A stretch of DNA of 56,125 nucleotides, taken from positions 1 through 56,125 of the forward strand of contig JAKSYS010000401.1 of the NCBI GenBank assembly GCA_022925895.1, written 5' to 3'. The notes under the pieces were generated by a model. That model did no database searches. It was given only the letters and a program-made list of their open reading frames with translations, and was not told where the DNA came from. The stretch comes from Fragilaria crotonensis (taxonomy: Eukaryota > Bacillariophyta > Fragilariophyceae > Fragilariales > Fragilariaceae). Positions 51,644 through 56,125 of this stretch are shown here, piece after piece. The translations under genes and the position numbers were made by a program. How positions within the stretch are numbered: position 1 is the first letter of the stretch; every line of letters begins with the position of its first letter.

Positions 51644-54600
51644 CCATCGGTGGCGGCCTATCAATCCACCATCCGGAGGGCAAGGTCGCTACCATCAAAT
51701 CATCGTATCGTCTCGTCCCTCCAGCATTCAGAACCACATTTTGCCCGTTGCGAACTCGATTCGCATGCTGACACTTGCGCTCTTGGGAGCAATTTCACTC
51801 TTTTATCGTACACAGGCCGCGAATGCGATGTATCCCCTTACAACGCATCGCACGAACCAGAACGAAATGTCCCCATTGTCAGCGCAGGAACCTCGTACAC
51901 TTGCCAAACCTCGGGCGTTACCTACATCCTTGTCATCCACGAAGCACTATGGTTTGGTGACAAACTTCAACACTCCTTACTGAATCCCAACCAATTGCGA
52001 TTTGCCGGCATGGAAGTTCACGACAACCCGTTTGCCCGCGAACATCGTATTTCCATTGACCATCCCGACCTGCACATACCTCTTGACATTACAGGCACCA
52101 CTATCTTCCTTGAATCGTCCACACCCACTCAACACGAGCTGGATACTTGTCCACATATACATCTAACACTCGACTCCGATTGGAATCCACACACCGTGCA
52201 ACTGGCGTCAGCGCAGCGTGCGGAGGCGGAAATGAGCGGCGCGAGTGATATTGAACCTGGACTTGCACAAATATCAGCGGTGTTTTGTTGCAACCAAATG
52301 GCGGAAGCGATGAACGAACAACGACACATAAAGGCCACCACCGTCGATGTGCCAGGAACGAAAACTTTTATATCTAACAAGCGTCACACACAGATAACAA
52401 GCGAACAATTAAGCGAGCGATGGAATATCGGACTATCGCAAGCGAAGAACACGTTAAAAGTAACAACACAGCGCGGCGTTCGATCAGCGATCATGCCACT
52501 GAGCAGACGATATCGAACGGACAGAATGTATAATCAGCGAAAATTGCGAAATCAAAAGTTCTACACTGACACCTTGTTTGGAAAATGCAAATCGATCACC
52601 AACAACACATGTGCACAAATATTTGCGAACGAAGCATATTTCGTGAAAGCGTATCCGATGGAAAAGAAATCGATGGCTGGGCTTGCTCTGCGACAATTTA
52701 TAAGAGACTATGGCGTGCCGGAACAACTGACATCTGACGGCGCAGCAGAGCAAACTGGTCCCAAAACAGAGTTCATGAAGAACGTAAGGAAGTATCAAAT
52801 CGACCACCATCTAAGCGAACCACACAGGCCACAGCAAAACAGGGCAGAGTCCGTAATTCGGGAAGTGAAGAAGCGTTGGTTCAGGCAGATGACTAAAAGA
52901 AAAGTCCCGAAAAGGCTCTGGGATTATGGTATTGTATGGGTGTGCGAAATCATGTCGCTGACATCGAACTCAACCTTTGCGTTAGACGGGAGAACACCAA
53001 CCGAACAAATCACGGGCGAGACTCCAGACATATCGGAATACCTGGACTTTACTTTCTATGATTGGGTATGGTATAAAGACAACGCTGGGGTTGGGGACAA
53101 CTCCTGTGGGCGATGGCTTGGCGTTTCGCACAGAGTGGGAAATCTAATGTCATACTGGATACTAACCGAGAACGGGAGAGTCATATCGAGAACAACTGTA
53201 CAGCGAGTCACCAACTTGGAGCAAGGCACAGCAGAAGTCAAAGAGCGAATGTCGAGTTTTAATGAGCGCGTGTCGACTGTCCTCAACGATGCCAACCATA
53301 TCATACAAGAAAATGATGGCGATAGGCAGCTTCAGGATTGGGACAACTACACACTTGAAGACGACCCGGACTTTGCGGAAGAGTTCAACAACATGGTCTC
53401 GGATGATAAAATCCCTGAAGCCGATGACACGTTCACCCCAGATCTATTTGACGACACATACTTAAACAAGGAAGTGGCGATCGCGAGAGGTGCCGGAACA
53501 GAAGAGGATGTACAATATGGTAAAGTGACCAAGCGACTGCGCGATGCGGAAGGCCGACCGATTGGAACGGCACATGAGAATCCTTTGCTAGATACGCGAG
53601 AATACGATGTGGAATTCATGGACGGACACAATGAATCACTGTCTGCCAATTTAATTGCTCAACACTTGTACTCACAAATTGACGAAGAAGGAAACAGACA
53701 TGTTATGCTCGACGACATTACAGATCACAGGCGAAAAGAAAGCGCAGTTGACAAGAGCGATGAGTTCACGACAATGTCGAATGGCGTAAAGCGTCGGAGA
53801 GAAACAACTCAGGGTTGGCAGTTACTGTGCCAATGGAGAGACGGAAGCACGAATTGGGTTGCATTAAAGGACATGAAACAATCGTACCCAGTCCAAGTTG
53901 CAGAATATGCAATAGCCAATCGAATCGACGATGAACCAGCGTTTGCGTGGTGGGTCAAACATGTGATCAGAAAGCGCGACCGAATCCTATCTAAGATCAA
54001 ATCCAAATACTGGCAAAGGACACACAAATACGGAATCAGGATACCCAAAACCGTGGAGCAAGCGTTAGCGTTTGATAAACAGAACGGCAACACTCTATGG
54101 TGGGATGCGATATGTAAAGAAATGAAGAACGTCAGGCCAGCTTTTGAGAAATGGGAGCAACCCGAGCGAGAAATGCTACCCGGATACCAGAAGATTAAGT
54201 GCCATTTCATTTTCGACGTTAAGATGGGAGAGAACTTCCGTAGAAAAGCGAGGTTGGTGGCGAACGGTAACCAGACAGAGACCCCAACATCATTGACGTA
54301 CTCGTCCGTGGTATCACGAGACTCCGTAAGAATTGCTTTGCTTGTTGCTTCACTTAATAACTTACAATTGTTGGCTTGCGATATCCAAAATGCATACCTC
54401 ACAGCAGACTGCAGAGAGAAAATTTACATCACAGCTGGTCCAGAATTTGGATCGGAAGCAGGCTCCACAATGATCATTCGGAAAGCGTTATACGGTCTGA
54501 AATCAAGTGGAGCAGCGTTCAGGGCTCACTTAGCGGAGACCCTCTACGAACTGAACTACCAACCAACGAAAGGAGATCCTGACGTATGGATAAGGCCGGC

Positions 54601-55720
54601 GACTAAAGCGGATGGCTTCGAATACTATGAAATGGTATTGGTATATGTTGACGACATCCTTTGCATATCGGACGATCCGAAGGCCACTATGAAAGGAATC
54701 CAAGCGACGTTCAAACTCAAGGACGACCGGATCGAAAAGCCGGAGATGTACTTGGGAGCGACGTTGACCGAAAAGAACCTGAACGGAACCATGTGCTGGA
54801 CAATGTCATCCGAGCAATATGTGAAGGCTGCAATCGCGAACGTTGAAGCGAAATTGGACGAAAGTGGGCAAAGATTACCATCAAGGTGCTCGTCGCCATT
54901 ACAAGCAGGCTATCGACCGGAGCTAGATGTTTCAGCGGAGCTCAAAATCGATGGAATAAGATATTACCAAGAATTGATTGGCGTTTTGAGATGGGCGATT
55001 GAGCTGGGAAGGATTGATATCACAATGGAAGTGTCTATGTTGTCTACTCACCTTGCTATGCCCCGCGAAGGACACTTACAGCAGGCGTATCATGTGTTCG
55101 GATATTTGAAAGCGAAACCAAAGAAGACACTTGCTTTCGACCCAACTCACCCAGACATTGATGAAGCGAGATTCGAAAAGTGCGACTGGCATGATTTTTA
55201 TAGAGGGGCGGCAGAATCGATTCCAGGGGACATGCCGGACCCCAGAGGTAATGTTGTTTCCACTCATTGTTTTGTTGACGCTGACCACGCAGGTAACAGA
55301 GTGACCAGAAGGTCGCAGACAGGGATTTTATTGTTTGTGAACCGAGCCCCAATCATATGGTATAGTAAGCGACAAAACACCGTCGAAACGTCGACGTTCG
55401 GGAGCGAATTTGTGGCGATGAGAATTGCAGTCGAGTTGGTTGAAGCTTTACGCTACAAGTTGCGGATGTTCGGGATACCGATCGAAGGATCCACGAACGT
55501 ATTCTGCGACAACGAAGCGGTCACCAAGAACGCGATTAACCCGGAATCTACTCTCAAGAAGAAGCATAACGCAATTGCATACCACCGAACGCGTGAAGCT
55601 GTGGCTGCGGGAACTATCCGAGTTACCAAAGAAGATGGAAAGACGAACTTGGCGGACGTATTGACGAAACCGTTGTCGCAGATGACGAAAGATTTTTTAT
55701 GCGATCGGTTCATGTATTGA
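51644..55720 (+). CDS. Copia Pol, complete, about 1,358 codons
   Basis: Numbered from GTG 51650. Protease: CELDSHADTCALG near residue 35-45, with DSH in place of DSG/DTG as in diatom CoDi elements. Integrase: Asp near 305 (FYTDTLFGK), SDGAAEQ near 362 and Glu in QNRAESVI near 398, D-D-35-E spacing. A chromodomain-like segment at about 722-760 (LLCQWRDGSTNWVALKDM). RT: KCHFIFDVKMG near 850, CDIQNAYL near 912, ALYGLKSSG and VYVDDILCIS near 998. RNase H: CFVDADHAGN near 1208, ETSTFGSEFVAM and NLADVLTKPL. There is no ATG near the start; the frame continues directly from gag across one TGA, so expression as a Gag-Pol readthrough product is likely. No breaks are seen. Confidence 0.93.
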   Translation, partial: PSVAAYQSTIRRARSLPSNHRIVSSLQHSEPHFARCELDSHADTCALGSNFTLLSYTGRECDVSPYNASHEPERNVPIVSAGTSYTCQTSGVTYILVIHEALWFGDKLQHSLLNPNQLRFAGMEVHDNPFAREHRISIDHPDLHIPLDITGTTIFLESSTPTQHELDTCPHIHLTLDSDWNPHTVQLASAQRAEAEMSGASDIEPGLAQISAVFCCNQMAEAMNEQRHIKATTVDVPGTKTFISNKRHTQITSEQLSERWNIGLSQAKNTLKVTTQRGVRSAIMPLSRRYRTDRMYNQRKLRNQKFYTDTLFGKCKSITNNTCAQIFANEAYFVKAYPMEKKSMAGLALRQFIRDYGVPEQLTSDGAAEQTGPKTEFMKNVRKYQIDHHLSEPHRPQQNRAESVIREVKKRWFRQMTKRKVPKRLWDYGIVWVCEIMSLTSNSTFALDGRTPTEQITGETPDISEYLDFTFYDWVWYKDNAGVGDNSCGRWLGVSHRVGNLMSYWILTENGRVISRTTVQRVTNLEQGTAEVKERMSSFNERVSTVLNDANHIIQENDGDRQLQDWDNYTLEDDPDFAEEFNNMVSDDKIPEADDTFTPDLFDDTYLNKEVAIARGAGTEEDVQYGKVTKRLRDAEGRPIGTAHENPLLDTREYDVEFMDGHNESLSANLIAQHLYSQIDEEGNRHVMLDDITDHRRKESAVDKSDEFTTMSNGVKRRRETTQGWQLLCQWRDGSTNWVALKDMKQSYPVQVAEYAIANRIDDEPAFAWWVKHVIRKRDRILSKIKSKYWQRTHKYGIRIPKTVEQALAFDKQNGNTLWWDAICKEMKNVRPAFEKWEQPEREMLPGYQKIKCHFIFDVKMGENFRRKARLVANGNQTETPTSLTYSSVVSRDSVRIALLVASLNNLQLLACDIQNAYLTADCREKIYITAGPEFGSEAGSTMIIRKALYGLKSSGAAFRAHLAETLYELNYQPTKGDPDVWIRPATKADGFEYYEMVLVYVDDILCISDDPKATMKGIQATFKLKDDRIEKPEMYLGATLTEKNLNGTMCWTMSSEQYVKAAIANVEAKLDESGQRLPSRCSSPLQAGYRPELDVSAELKIDGIRYYQELIGVLRWAIELGRIDITMEVSMLSTHLAMPREGHLQQAYHVFGYLKAKPKKTLAFDPTHPDIDEARFEKCDWHDFYRGAAESIPGDMPDPRGNVVSTHCFVDADHAGNRVTRRSQTGILLFVNRAPIIWYSKRQNTVETSTFGSEFVAMRIAVELVEALRYKLRMFGIPIEGSTNVFCDNEAVTKNAINPESTLKKKHNAIAYHRTREAVAAGTIRVTKEDGKTNLADVLTKPLSQMTKDFLCDRFMY

Positions 55721-55890
55721 ATGGGAATGCGGAAGAGCCAAGGTTCATCGAACGCTGATAGTTGCAGCGTCGGTTACCTCCTGAGCACGCAAGACGTGTG
55801 GCTATAAAATTCAGGTCGATGTTGCGCGATGATTGAGGAGTTTCAGAGTTGATTTGAGAGCGATCATAGAGTCGGCAGCCTCGTCTTATG

Positions 55891-55900
55891 TTCGAGGGGA
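55891..55900 (+). other. Polypurine tract of the second Copia element
   Basis: TTCGAGGGGA followed by one C lies directly before the 3' LTR start TGAATAAATC. A purine run is expected here for plus-strand priming. Confidence 0.65.
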
Positions 55901-55901
55901 C

Positions 55902-56125
55902 TGAATAAATCTAGTGGTACAGTGGTACTGGGTTACGGTATGGGATACCGTATGATGCCCGTTGCCATGGTGCGCATTAGCGAGTGGTAACTAGCCGTTA
56001 CCAAGCGTGCACGTTAGCGAGCATATATCTGATAAGATGTGTGGTTGCTCGAGCTGCGAGATGCGAGCGTACTTATCTTAGGATTGCTTTTACACCTTTT
56101 AACCAAGTTACCTTTAGCGTAAGTC
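55902..56125 (+). repeat. 3' LTR of the second Copia element (cut by the window end)
   Basis: This is the first 224 bases of the LTR, matching 49566-49789. The rest lies beyond the window. Confidence 0.93.

Larger units (their letters stand above)
49566..56125 (+). mobile_element. Ty1/Copia LTR retrotransposon, CoDi-like, truncated by the window edge
   Basis: A 5' LTR (49566-49843), primer site, gag, a long pol and the start of the 3' LTR (55902 onwards) are present in order on the plus strand. Domain order protease, integrase, RT, RNase H places it in Copia. The visible part of the 3' LTR matches the 5' LTR base for base as far as I can read, so insertion is recent. About 54 bases of the 3' LTR and the right flank lie outside the window; the target duplication cannot be checked. 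Pol is intact. Confidence 0.95.

Overview
The window looks like nuclear DNA from a diatom, most likely a pennate one. The basis is inference from content: a family of single-pass membrane proteins with plant-like leucine-rich repeats (LRR) and a Cys-cluster tail, Copia elements resembling the diatom CoDi lineages, a stramenopile-type Crypton, intron-poor host genes, and a probable selenoprotein gene. No rRNA, tRNA or CRISPR array was seen. Many frames are broken by single-base indels at homopolymers, and the two LTRs of one element differ mostly in the same way. Some 'pseudogenes' here may therefore be assembly errors.

Layout. 1-2400: one weak hypothetical ORF. 2401-14479: a complete 12.1-kb Copia LTR retrotransposon on the minus strand with a 5-bp target duplication, broken pol, and about 4.6 kb of unexplained coding-like sequence between its 5' LTR and gag. 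14901-19208: a full LRR gene and a tandem truncated copy. 20352-22432: a Crypton tyrosine-recombinase DNA transposon. 22791-29458 (minus): a DIRS-like element (Gag, RT-RNase H, tyrosine recombinase). 30171-32150: a second full LRR gene. 32868-42192: a 9.3-kb element with 24-bp terminal inverted repeats at a TA site. It contains a second DIRS-like element whose gag stop codon lies inside an in-phase spliceosomal-type intron. 42670-44928: a hypothetical gene joined to a truncated LRR copy.

44961-49112 is a compact host island. It holds a secreted PA-domain prolyl-4-hydroxylase-like gene (minus), a DsbA/FrnE-like gene with an in-frame TGA at the catalytic cysteine and a SECIS-like hairpin in the 3' region, and a short-chain dehydrogenase (minus). 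49566 to the window end: a second Copia element with one intact 1,356-codon pol, an in-frame TGA between gag and pol, and a chromodomain-like segment. Its 3' LTR is cut by the window edge.

How parts relate. The LRR and hydroxylase genes are convergent. A segment holding the LRR ectodomain, the last roughly 40 codons of the hydroxylase and a shared spacer has been duplicated. The spacer beside LRR copy 1 is an empty site that fixes the ends of the 9.3-kb element in the copy beside LRR copy 3. Three separate tyrosine-recombinase elements lie within about 21 kb.
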